8,008 nt of DNA from Candidatus Heimdallarchaeota archaeon (GTDB lineage Archaea; Asgardarchaeota; Heimdallarchaeia; Heimdallarchaeales; Kariarchaeaceae), in assembly GCA_027016475.1 (NCBI GenBank), contig JALUTL010000382.1, forward strand, positions 1 to 8,008. Reading direction: 5' to 3'. Position numbers and translations under genes: made by a program. Below, one piece after another: positions 1 through 5,936 of this stretch; the stretch's first letter is position 1; every line of letters begins with the position of its first letter. A model generated the notes under the pieces. That model had not been told where the DNA came from. It ran no database searches and saw nothing but the letters and a program-made list of their open reading frames with translations.

Positions 1-2
1 GG

Positions 3-878
3 GCAGAATATGCAGTAAAAGACGTCATTGAGTTTTCAGACTATTGGGAAGTCGTAGAGACAAACACAGAAATCGTGGACGAGGGAGGAGAAACAGTCAC
101 TGAAATCGATATTATTGCTAGGTCGAAAAAAGATCCTGATCAGTGGGTCCATTGTGAAGTGAAGGATTTCAGCTATTGGAGGGGATGGATTTTTGGAAGG
201 AACATCCAGATAAGAAGACAATATTACGAAAAAGCTGTAGAAAAGTTGCCAGTCAAAGAGAAGTTTATCAAAGATAAATTTTCTTGCAAGAAAATCAAAT
301 CTTTCATTGTCACAAGCATCCCAGAAGCATTTGAGGAGATCAATGGTGTTCCTTTAGTTTATTTGAGTGATCTTAGAGAGGTTCTTGCAAGCATCAACCA
401 TAGACCATATACCCCAAGAAAACGTTATTCTAGCCAAAATTTTCTGATCAGGTACTTCCGAAGACTGAAAAACGATTACGAGACAGCAGAAGACGTAGAC
501 AGGAAACTCAGAAAGCTTGAAAAGAAATATCGAACCTTGAAAAAAGAAGAGAATCAGATCAAAGAGAAATTCCTAGAGAAAAAATCTCTTTTGGAAAAGC
601 ATCATTCAACTCTAGCCACGTTGAAAATGAGCAAAAAATTTACCACAAAGCGGTTAATTAGAGATGATGGGTCAAAACATTTCCAGATTGAGGAAGAGTT
701 GTCCAAAATCAAAAAGGATATCGGTCGTGTAAATAGAGAACTCTTAATTTGTCAAGAACGGTACAAGGAAATCGCAAAAGAATTGAAAGCCAAACAATCG
801 TCCCTGAAAAAGATCAATGATGAAATACAGCGGTTGAAGCAGAAAAAAGAGAGGCTACTTGCACCTCGTGGGATTTAA
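3..878 (+). CDS. PD-(D/E)XK nuclease-like protein with C-terminal coiled coil, 5'-truncated
   Basis: The reading frame is open from base 3 of the window to the TAA at 876-878, so the start lies upstream and only the last 291 residues are visible. The N-terminal part reads like the core of a PD-(D/E)XK nuclease fold. It has a beta strand with TEIDIIAR (candidate metal-binding Asp at 108-110) and, 16 residues later, WVHCEVKDF, whose E (156-158) and K (162-164) match the ExK half-motif. The domain seems to end near VPLVYLSDLREVL (about 346-390). From about 460 to 870 the protein is very rich in Lys, Glu, Leu and Arg without prolines, a strong coiled-coil signature in two blocks. No signal peptide or membrane segment is visible in this part. 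The fold assignment is by motif and is moderately secure; the substrate is unknown. A structural or DNA-binding protein with a degenerate nuclease domain is the main alternative. nth starts 40 bases downstream on the same strand. Confidence 0.7.
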   Translation, partial: AEYAVKDVIEFSDYWEVVETNTEIVDEGGETVTEIDIIARSKKDPDQWVHCEVKDFSYWRGWIFGRNIQIRRQYYEKAVEKLPVKEKFIKDKFSCKKIKSFIVTSIPEAFEEINGVPLVYLSDLREVLASINHRPYTPRKRYSSQNFLIRYFRRLKNDYETAEDVDRKLRKLEKKYRTLKKEENQIKEKFLEKKSLLEKHHSTLATLKMSKKFTTKRLIRDDGSKHFQIEEELSKIKKDIGRVNRELLICQERYKEIAKELKAKQSSLKKINDEIQRLKQKKERLLAPRGI

Positions 879-918
879 CCCAAAAAGAATTAAGGAAATC
901 ATTTCAATTGAGTATTAC

Positions 919-1560
919 ATGGATCAAGAAAAGGTCATCGATATTATTGAAACCTTGAAAAGGACCTACCCTGATTCCAAAGTCTCTCTAGATTTCAGAA
1001 ACCCATATGAATTGCTTGTGGCAACAATCCTTTCCGCTCAAACGACTGATAAAGCGGTGAATAAAGTAACTCCAGAATTATTCCAAAAATATCCAAATAT
1101 CGAATCTTTAGCCAAGGCTTCTCCAGAGGATGTTGCAGAAATCATTCGCACACTGGGTTTTTACCGATCAAAGGCAAAAAACTTGGTGAAAATGGCCCAG
1201 AGAGTAGTGGAGAAATACAATGGGCAGATACCAAGAACCATGGAAGATTTAACCAGTCTAGCAGGGGTAGGAAGAAAAACAGCAAACGTTGTTCTGGGAA
1301 ATGCCTTTGGAATCCCTGATTCGGGTATCACGGTTGACACACATGTCAAACGCATAACAAAACGTCTTGGATGGACAACAAATGACAAACCTGAAAAAAT
1401 TGAACAAGATTTGATGAAAATTATCCCTGTCAAATATTGGGTTCAATTTACTCCCTTGATTATTGATCATGGAAGAGCAATTTGCAAAGCCCGGAAACCG
1501 TTGTGTGAAAAATGTCCTATCGAAAAAGATTGTCCCAGCTCAACATTAAGACAAATTTGA
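919..1560 (+). CDS. nth: Endonuclease III (DNA glycosylase/AP lyase)
   Basis: This base-excision repair enzyme removes oxidised pyrimidines and cleaves the abasic site by beta-elimination. The 213-residue product has the full family layout. LSAQTTD is at 39-45. The helix-hairpin-helix LAGVGRKTANVVL is at 114-126, with catalytic Lys120. VDTHVKR follows with catalytic Asp140. The C-terminal [4Fe-4S] loop has Cys189, 196, 199 and 205 in the C-x6-C-x2-C-x5-C spacing of bacterial and archaeal Nth. Length matches the roughly 210-residue family. I chose the ATG at 919 because the family begins close to the helix that starts here. An in-frame TTG at 859 would add 20 residues, overlap the upstream gene, and give an atypical N-terminus. 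There is no strong Shine-Dalgarno before the ATG, so translation may be coupled or leaderless. The 40-base gap to the nuclease-like gene suggests a shared transcript. Confidence 0.96.
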   Translation: MDQEKVIDIIETLKRTYPDSKVSLDFRNPYELLVATILSAQTTDKAVNKVTPELFQKYPNIESLAKASPEDVAEIIRTLGFYRSKAKNLVKMAQRVVEKYNGQIPRTMEDLTSLAGVGRKTANVVLGNAFGIPDSGITVDTHVKRITKRLGWTTNDKPEKIEQDLMKIIPVKYWVQFTPLIIDHGRAICKARKPLCEKCPIEKDCPSSTLRQI

Positions 1561-1575
1561 CATGTAAGTAAAAAT

Positions 1576-1592
1576 AGAGGTGAGAAACCTCT
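1576..1592 (+). terminator. Small hairpin after nth, possible terminator
   Basis: AGAGGT and ACCTCT form a 6-bp perfect stem around a GAGAA loop, 15 bases after the nth stop codon. It is followed only by a short CTCTTTG, not a real T run. Archaeal termination usually depends on T tracts rather than hairpins, so the role as terminator is a weak guess; it may instead be chance or an mRNA end structure. Confidence 0.25.
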
Positions 1593-1670
1593 CTTTGTGA
1601 ATCAAAAACAGTCTTTTCAATCAACAGAGTTTCAGAATATTGTTCAACTTGCTTGTGTCAGTCTAAGCAC

Positions 1671-1680
1671 ATTTAAAACA
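1671..1680 (+). promoter_or_regulatory. Candidate TATA box for the peptide ABC transporter gene
   Basis: ATTTAAAACA lies about 60 bases before the ATG at 1735. Transcription starting about 25 bases downstream would give a leader of roughly 35 bases, enough to hold the Shine-Dalgarno GGGAG at 1723-1727. The hexamer CAGTCT occurs on either side of it (1659-1664 and 1679-1684), which could be an operator. The AT-rich stretch at 1700-1713 is an alternative box but would leave almost no leader. Confidence 0.35.
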
Positions 1681-1734
1681 GTCTGAACAAAGAAGAAATT
1701 AGTTAGTAAAAACCACTTCACAGGGAGTCATGAA

Positions 1735-2748
1735 ATGGCAGAAAACAAAGCAATGGACAAGGAAGATATTCTCATAGTAGACGACCTTCACACTTACTTC
1801 TTTACTGAGGATGGTGTGGTCAAAGCAGTTGATGGTGTAACTTTTACAGTAAGGAGAGGAGAGGTTTTAGGACTTGTAGGAGAATCAGGGTCTGGAAAAT
1901 CAGTGACAGCAATGTCAATCTTGAAACTGATTCCTCAGCCACCTGGAAAGATAATAAGTGGAGACGTGATCTGGAAGGGACAATCAATTCTCAACATTCC
2001 TGAAACTGAAATGAGGGCTATTAGGGGTAACCAAATTGCGGTCGTTTTCCAAGACCCAATGACATCCCTTAACCCTGTATTGACCATTGGAGATCAGATC
2101 AAGGAGGCAATTAAACTCCATCAGCAGGTCAGTGATATTGAAGCAGAGGAAAAGACAAGAACGTTACTTGAGCTTGTTGGAATCCCAGATGCAGGTAAAC
2201 GACTTAAGGATTACCCATGGCAATTCTCAGGTGGAATGAGGCAAAGGGTGATGATTGCTCTCGCCCTTTCTTGTAACCCCGATCTGCTTATTGCGGATGA
2301 ACCCACTACCGCTCTGGATGTCACCATTCAGGCACAGGTTCTTGATCTCATGAGGGATCTTAAAAACCGTTTTCAAACTTCAATTATTCTAATTACACAT
2401 GACATCGGCGTCATTGCAGAAATGTGTGATAGAGTGGCGGTCATGTATGCAGGGAATATTGTCGAACTTGCAGACGTAATAACCATTTTCAAGGAACCGA
2501 AACACCCTTACACAAAGGCTTTGTTGAAGGCAATCCCTTCAGCTTCTTCTAGCAGGGACGAGGAACTCTATGCAATTCCAGGAACCATCCCGAACCTCAT
2601 TAATCCTCCTTCAGGATGTCGTTTTCACCCTAGATGTGCTGAAGCAAGACCCGAATGTTCAGAAATAGTTCCTGAGACTGTTGAACTTGAACCTGGACAT
2701 TTCGTCAGATGTCTACTCTATACTGGTCAAATTGAAATCACGAAATAG
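1735..2748 (+). CDS. oppD: Di/oligopeptide ABC importer ATPase, DppD/OppD type
   Basis: This cytoplasmic ATPase subunit powers uptake of peptides (or, in some archaeal relatives, sugars) through an Opp/Dpp-type ABC importer. The 337 residues carry every ABC motif: Walker A GESGSGKS 49-56, Q-loop Gln106 (VFQDPMTSLNP), signature FSGGMRQ 164-170, Walker B LLIADE 184-189, and switch His222. The C-terminal oligopeptide-transporter domain (about 240-330) contains IPNLINPPSGCRFHPRC and four cysteines, 295, 301, 308 and 326. Their spacing matches the [4Fe-4S]-binding cysteines reported for bacterial DppD. The ATG at 1735 is preceded by GGGAG with a 7-base spacer, which decides this start over the out-of-frame ATG at 1730. 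A paralogous OppF-type ATPase follows after 92 bases. No permease or binding-protein gene is in the window. The substrate cannot be told from the ATPase. Confidence 0.93.
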   Translation: MAENKAMDKEDILIVDDLHTYFFTEDGVVKAVDGVTFTVRRGEVLGLVGESGSGKSVTAMSILKLIPQPPGKIISGDVIWKGQSILNIPETEMRAIRGNQIAVVFQDPMTSLNPVLTIGDQIKEAIKLHQQVSDIEAEEKTRTLLELVGIPDAGKRLKDYPWQFSGGMRQRVMIALALSCNPDLLIADEPTTALDVTIQAQVLDLMRDLKNRFQTSIILITHDIGVIAEMCDRVAVMYAGNIVELADVITIFKEPKHPYTKALLKAIPSASSSRDEELYAIPGTIPNLINPPSGCRFHPRCAEARPECSEIVPETVELEPGHFVRCLLYTGQIEITK

Positions 2749-2795
2749 TTTACTATAGTTTATATTGTCCGCATATCTGGATTCGAACTAACAAC

Positions 2796-2805
2796 ATTAT
2801 TAAAA
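2796..2805 (+). promoter_or_regulatory. Candidate internal TATA box upstream of oppF
   Basis: ATTATTAAAA sits in the 92-base gap between the two ATPase genes, about 40 bases before the TTG start at 2841. That would allow a leader of around 15 bases holding the GAGGT Shine-Dalgarno (2829-2833). It is an AT-rich match only; read-through from the oppD promoter is equally possible. Confidence 0.3.
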
Positions 2806-2828
2806 AGGTCTGAGTTATTCATTGAATT

Positions 2829-2833
2829 GAGGT
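2829..2833 (+). promoter_or_regulatory. Shine-Dalgarno that fixes the TTG start of oppF
   Basis: GAGGT is 7 bases before the TTG at 2841. The spacer equals that of GGGAG before oppD. With an in-frame TGA at 2823-2825, it leaves this TTG as the best available start. Confidence 0.6.
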
Positions 2834-2840
2834 TAGCAAC

Positions 2841-3947
2841 TTGTCTTCTACAGAGGCTGAATTAAAATCTTCTACCGAAGGTAAAACAGAAAACGGACCA
2901 AGCAATGATCCTGATGTTGTGTTGGAAGTTATTAATCTTAGAAAATACTTCCCGCTTGAGGCAGGATATCTTTTTAAAAGAAAAGTAGCAGATATTAAGG
3001 CAGTTGATGGCGTCTCCTTCAAATTGAGGAAAGGAGAAACATTAGGCCTTGTCGGGGAATCTGGTTGTGGAAAATCGACCATTGCGAAAACTTTGACCTT
3101 TCTCCATAAACCAACAGCAGGAGAGATTTGGTTCAAAGGAAGAGATCTGAGGTTACTCTCAAGAAAGGAACTCAGAGAAGTTGCAAGAGACCTTACTATG
3201 GTTTTCCAAGATCCAGCTGCTTCTTTGGATCCTCGGTTTACGGTAATGCAATCGATCTTGGAACCGCTTGAAATTCATAACTTGGTCGATGAAACAGAAA
3301 AATACGGTATTGTCAGAGACTTATTGCTTAGGGTAGGACTTTCCCCCCATCATGCATACAGGTACCCTCATGAACTTTCAGGAGGTCAGCAACAGAGGGT
3401 GGGAATTGCCAGAGCATTGACCCTCCAACCCCAAGTCATTATACTTGACGAGCCCGTAAGCGCATTGGATGTTTCAGTGAGGGCATCAATCATCAATCTG
3501 CTTATCCAATTGCAGGATGATTTCAAATTTTCGTATATTTTCATTGCACACGATCTTTCAGTTGTCCGGAAAATTTCACATAGGGTTGCGGTCATGTACC
3601 TTGGAAAACTTATGGAATATGGAGAGGTTACCGACATATATGACGACCCAATGCACCCTTACACGCAAGCCCTTATGTCTGCCGTCCCAATTCCCGACCC
3701 AACAGTCAAAAAAGAAAGAATTCACTTAAAGGGTGAGGTTCCCACACCGATCAACCCACCAGTAGGATGCAGATTCTGCACAAGATGCAGATTTGTCAGG
3801 CAGAAATGTTTCCTTGAGGAACCTGAACTTCGAGAATTTGATAATGGCCACCTTGTAGCATGCCATTTTGCAGAAGAAATAAAGGCGGGAACCCATAAAT
3901 TAGCTGATGAATTGGCGGACGCAGAAATTGCCGACCAGCAAGCATAA
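2841..3947 (+). CDS. oppF: Di/oligopeptide ABC importer ATPase, DppF/OppF type
   Basis: This is the second ATPase of the peptide-type importer, expected to pair with the upstream OppD-like subunit. The 368 residues contain Walker A GESGCGKS 72-79, Q-loop Gln123 (VFQDPAASLDP), signature LSGGQQQ 179-185, Walker B VIILDE 199-204, and His237. The insertion FPLEAGYLFKRKVADIKAVDG before Walker A is typical of DppF/OppF rather than DppD. The C-terminal domain has PTPINPPVGCRFCTRC and cysteines 310, 316, 323 and 341, repeating the OppD iron-sulphur spacing, with an extra Cys313. The start is TTG, supported by GAGGT at 2829-2833 with a 7-base spacer; an in-frame stop lies just upstream and no ATG occurs before the Q-loop. 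About 25 hydrophilic residues precede the ABC domain and include a duplicated SSTE. The Ala/Asp/Glu-rich C-terminal tail (about 350-368) is also extra. Confidence 0.92.
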   Translation: MSSTEAELKSSTEGKTENGPSNDPDVVLEVINLRKYFPLEAGYLFKRKVADIKAVDGVSFKLRKGETLGLVGESGCGKSTIAKTLTFLHKPTAGEIWFKGRDLRLLSRKELREVARDLTMVFQDPAASLDPRFTVMQSILEPLEIHNLVDETEKYGIVRDLLLRVGLSPHHAYRYPHELSGGQQQRVGIARALTLQPQVIILDEPVSALDVSVRASIINLLIQLQDDFKFSYIFIAHDLSVVRKISHRVAVMYLGKLMEYGEVTDIYDDPMHPYTQALMSAVPIPDPTVKKERIHLKGEVPTPINPPVGCRFCTRCRFVRQKCFLEEPELREFDNGHLVACHFAEEIKAGTHKLADELADAEIADQQA

Positions 3948-3952
3948 AAAAG
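3943..3952 (+). promoter_or_regulatory. Candidate TATA box for the MazG-like gene
   Basis: CATAAAAAAG overlaps the oppF stop codon and is centred about 24 bases before the ATG at 3972. No Shine-Dalgarno lies in the 24-base gap, so a leaderless transcript from here is plausible. Read-through from oppF is the alternative. Confidence 0.35.
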
Positions 3953-3971
3953 CATTCATCTTTACGTTGAT

Positions 3972-4310
3972 ATGGATCTAAGGGATATACAGAAAAAGCA
4001 GAAAGAATTTATCATATCAAGACGATGGGACAGGTTTTCTGCAACACAGGTTTTTAGTCACCTCATTGAAGAGCTTGGTGAAGTAGTGAAATTTTTTCTT
4101 TATGAAGAAGGGTATAAGGTAAAGGGTGCCGGTCACCAAGGTATGGACAAAAATAGTGTAGACTCTGAATTTGCACAGGCATTCAACCTTTTTCTCCAGT
4201 TGGCAATTAAAGCTGAAGTGGATCTTGAGGCAGCTTGGAAAAAAGAAATAGAAAGAATGGAAAAAAGGTTTCCTGAAAAAATATGGAAGGATCTCGCTGA
4301 AAAAAATTAA
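3972..4310 (+). CDS. MazG-like nucleotide pyrophosphohydrolase family protein
   Basis: This 112-residue, mainly helical protein resembles single-domain members of the MazG/all-alpha NTP pyrophosphohydrolase superfamily, which hydrolyse (d)NTPs to the monophosphate and pyrophosphate. The first metal-binding motif is present: HLIEELGEVVKFF has EExxE at Glu33, Glu34 and Glu37. The third helix and tail, with VDLEAAWKKEIERMEKRFP at 83-101, also fit the family pattern. The second motif, usually ExxD, reads Glu66-Phe-Ala-Gln69, so the expected Asp is Gln. Asp64, just before it, could stand in. The linker between the motifs (38-65) is long and glycine-containing. Activity is therefore uncertain: it may be a variant subfamily, bind a different substrate, or be inactive. 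The gene starts 24 bases after oppF and overlaps pdxT tail to tail by 4 bases. Family call fairly secure; substrate unknown. Confidence 0.72.
   Translation: MDLRDIQKKQKEFIISRRWDRFSATQVFSHLIEELGEVVKFFLYEEGYKVKGAGHQGMDKNSVDSEFAQAFNLFLQLAIKAEVDLEAAWKKEIERMEKRFPEKIWKDLAEKN
4261..4306 (-). terminator. Oligo-U terminator for the pdxS-pdxT transcript
   Basis: Read leftward, the pdxT stop codon is followed at once by T7 (4306-4300), then T6 (4281-4276) and T6 (4266-4261), with no hairpin needed. Clusters of U tracts are the usual intrinsic termination signal of archaeal RNA polymerase. The tracts lie antisense to Lys-rich AAA codons at the end of the MazG-like gene, so they could also be a by-product of that coding bias. 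Confidence 0.45.
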
Positions 4311-4912
4311 CCGACTAATTTCAAAAAGTATGAATGGACATCGGGATTTCCAGATAGTTCTGGATGGAATGTTGAGGCAAGGACATTATCTTTTTGGACA
4401 ATGACAGGATGTCCATCAAATGTTGCTAAAACATCCACCTCAGGATGAATTTCCTCGATTATTGGAGCCCGAATGAAAACAGCATTCAAATCGGTTCCGA
4501 CCTTGGCTATATGTAATGGAACTGAGAATGAATCTTTCTGCCTACCGTAACCGTTCCTTAAAATGGTCATATCAATTACAGGAAATGCACCCTCGCGAAT
4601 TTCGCTCTTTGCATCCCTCTTAACATGTTTCGCCAAAAGAATTGCTCCAGCACAGGTACCGAAGGCTGGGAACCCATCAGCCAACCTTTTCCTAAGGGCA
4701 GGAAGTAGTCCAGACTTGGTTCCCTGCTTGATCATTGCAGTGCTTTCTCCCCCTGGCATTATTATTCCATCTAGACCATCTAGATCCTCAGGAAGAAGAA
4801 CATGTCGGATATTGATCTCAATACCCAAGCGGGTTCCGGCTTCTTTGATCGATGCCTCATGCTCTTCGATCGCGCCTTGAAGGCCCAGTAGTCCAATTGT
4901 TCGTTCCTTCAC
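4307..4912 (-). CDS. pdxT: Pyridoxal 5'-phosphate synthase glutaminase subunit
   Basis: PdxT is a class I glutamine amidotransferase that frees ammonia from glutamine and passes it to PdxS for vitamin B6 synthesis. The 201 residues begin with the family pattern IGLLGLQGAIEEHEASI (6-22). They contain PGGEST (53-58), the nucleophile Cys87 in FGTCAGAILLA, and the His183/Glu185 pair in STFHPEL, completing the Cys-His-Glu triad. Length is normal. The start is GTG, abutting the pdxS stop (TAAGTG) with no gap, so the two genes are surely co-transcribed. GGGGTG at 4924-4929, inside the end of pdxS, is a possible Shine-Dalgarno, and translational coupling is likely. The 3' end overlaps the end of the convergent MazG-like gene by 4 bases and is followed by T tracts. 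Confidence 0.96.
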   Translation of the reverse strand: MKERTIGLLGLQGAIEEHEASIKEAGTRLGIEINIRHVLLPEDLDGLDGIIMPGGESTAMIKQGTKSGLLPALRKRLADGFPAFGTCAGAILLAKHVKRDAKSEIREGAFPVIDMTILRNGYGRQKDSFSVPLHIAKVGTDLNAVFIRAPIIEEIHPEVDVLATFDGHPVIVQKDNVLASTFHPELSGNPDVHSYFLKLVG

Positions 4913-5854
4913 TTAGATATTGGCACCCCTGAGCTGTAATTTCTTTCCTTCATCAAGGGTTGAAACATCTAGCCCAGGCATGGAAGCCCGTTCACTCACC
5001 ATACTCTGGGCTTCAGCCACCTTTTCAGGATTGTCCCAATGGGTAACCGCCATAACAATTGCCTCAGCCCTAACTTCTGGATCTTCAGACTTATAGATTC
5101 CCGAACCCACAAAGACACCATCACAATTCATTTGCATCATCATGGCAGCATCAGCAGGAGTAGCAATACCACCAGCAGCAAAATTCACAACCGGTAGTCT
5201 TCCGAGCTCAGCTACCTTAAGAACGGTCTCATATGACACCTTCATTTCTCTTGCTAGGATCATCAATTCCTGTGGATTGTCTTTTGCAGCGACGACTTGC
5301 CGAATTCCATTGTTAACTAGACGCATGTGACGTATTGCTTCAGCAACATTTCCAGTTCCAGCTTCACCTTTCGTCCTGATCATTGCACTTCCTTCCTCGA
5401 TTCTTCGAAGCGCCTCTCCTAAATCTCTGCATCCATTGACAAACGGGACTGTGAAATCCCATTTCCAGACATGAGACGCCTCGTTTGCAGGAGTAAGCAC
5501 CTCTGATTCGTCAATCATGTCAACACCGATTTCCTCAAGTAAACGGGCTTCCATGGTGTGACCGATTCTGCATTTGGCCATTATGGGAATACTGACAGTT
5601 TCCATGGTTTCCTTGATAGCTTGAATGGTTGCCATTCGGGCAACTCCACCCCGTGCCCTTATATCAGCAGGAAGTTTGTCCAAAACCATGACTGCTACGG
5701 CGCCAGCATCCTCAGCGATACCTGCTTGTGTTGGATTGGTTACATCCATTACCACACCATGTTTAACCATCTTCGCAAAACCGCGTTTTAGGTTTGTCGA
5801 TCCAAGAGTTATTTCGACATCCCCATATTCCTTGAGGATTTTCCTCTCTTTCAT
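4913..5854 (-). CDS. pdxS: Pyridoxal 5'-phosphate synthase, PdxS (lyase) subunit
   Basis: PdxS builds pyridoxal 5'-phosphate from ribose 5-phosphate, glyceraldehyde 3-phosphate and ammonia delivered by PdxT; in known relatives it forms a dodecamer of TIM barrels. The 313 residues carry the diagnostic segments: VVMDVTN with Asp37, IMAKCRIGH with Lys94, IDESEVLTPA 114-123, IRTKGEAGTGN with Lys162, and the phosphate-binding stretches NFAAGGIATPADAA and GVFVGSG. Asp37, Lys94 and Lys162 correspond to Asp24, Lys81 and Lys149 of Bacillus subtilis PdxS. The protein has about 13 extra residues before the conserved core compared with the B. subtilis enzyme. The ATG at 5854 is supported by the TATA box about 24 bases upstream, which implies a leaderless message. 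First gene of the pdxS-pdxT operon. Confidence 0.98.
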   Translation of the reverse strand: MKERKILKEYGDVEITLGSTNLKRGFAKMVKHGVVMDVTNPTQAGIAEDAGAVAVMVLDKLPADIRARGGVARMATIQAIKETMETVSIPIMAKCRIGHTMEARLLEEIGVDMIDESEVLTPANEASHVWKWDFTVPFVNGCRDLGEALRRIEEGSAMIRTKGEAGTGNVAEAIRHMRLVNNGIRQVVAAKDNPQELMILAREMKVSYETVLKVAELGRLPVVNFAAGGIATPADAAMMMQMNCDGVFVGSGIYKSEDPEVRAEAIVMAVTHWDNPEKVAEAQSMVSERASMPGLDVSTLDEGKKLQLRGANI

Positions 5855-5872
5855 AGGATGGCTTCGGTCTCC

Positions 5873-5890
5873 ATTATTTAATTCCTTTTA
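5873..5890 (-). promoter_or_regulatory. pdxS promoter: purine-rich BRE-like element plus TATA box
   Basis: Read leftward, TAAAAGG is followed by AATTAAATAAT. The TATA part (5882-5873) is centred about 24 bases before the ATG, the distance expected between an archaeal TATA box and the transcription start, so transcription should begin at or next to the ATG. The purine run before it fits a TFB recognition element. The same arrangement precedes the membrane-protein gene at 7541. Confidence 0.6.
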
Positions 5891-5936
5891 CTTTGGGAAA
5901 TCAATATTGGAAGCAGACAGGCCATGATGTAAATCT

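Noticed and set aside
36..221. Minus-strand open frame at the left edge
   Set aside because: It overlaps the nuclease-like domain, whose frame is open for the whole 878 bases and carries a recognisable motif.
859..918. TTG start giving a 233-residue Nth
   Set aside because: The extra 20 residues do not look like the family's N-terminus and overlap the upstream gene. The ATG at 919 gives a standard length and catalytic Lys at position 120.
1161..1470. Two overlapping minus-strand open frames inside nth
   Set aside because: nth is unambiguous by its catalytic and iron-sulphur residues; these are chance frames.
2776..2800. GGATTCGAACT, resembling a tRNA T-loop on the minus strand
   Set aside because: The bases around the loop do not form a 5-bp T-stem, and no acceptor, anticodon arm or D-arm is present.
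2819..3136. Minus-strand open frame across the start of oppF
   Set aside because: It is antisense to the Walker A region of a clear ABC ATPase and has no features of its own.
4563..4880. 105-codon open frame antisense to pdxT
   Set aside because: It lies wholly inside pdxT, has no supporting start signal or recognisable domain, and is low-complexity; it is a shadow of a strongly conserved gene.
5558..5927. Open frames of 77 and 100 codons antisense to the start of pdxS
   Set aside because: They run over the pdxS promoter and catalytic region on the wrong strand, with no homology or ribosome site that I can see.
5855..5936. Riboswitch or leader control ahead of pdxS
   Set aside because: The TATA box is only about 24 bases from the ATG, leaving no room for a leader, and no structured repeat is visible.
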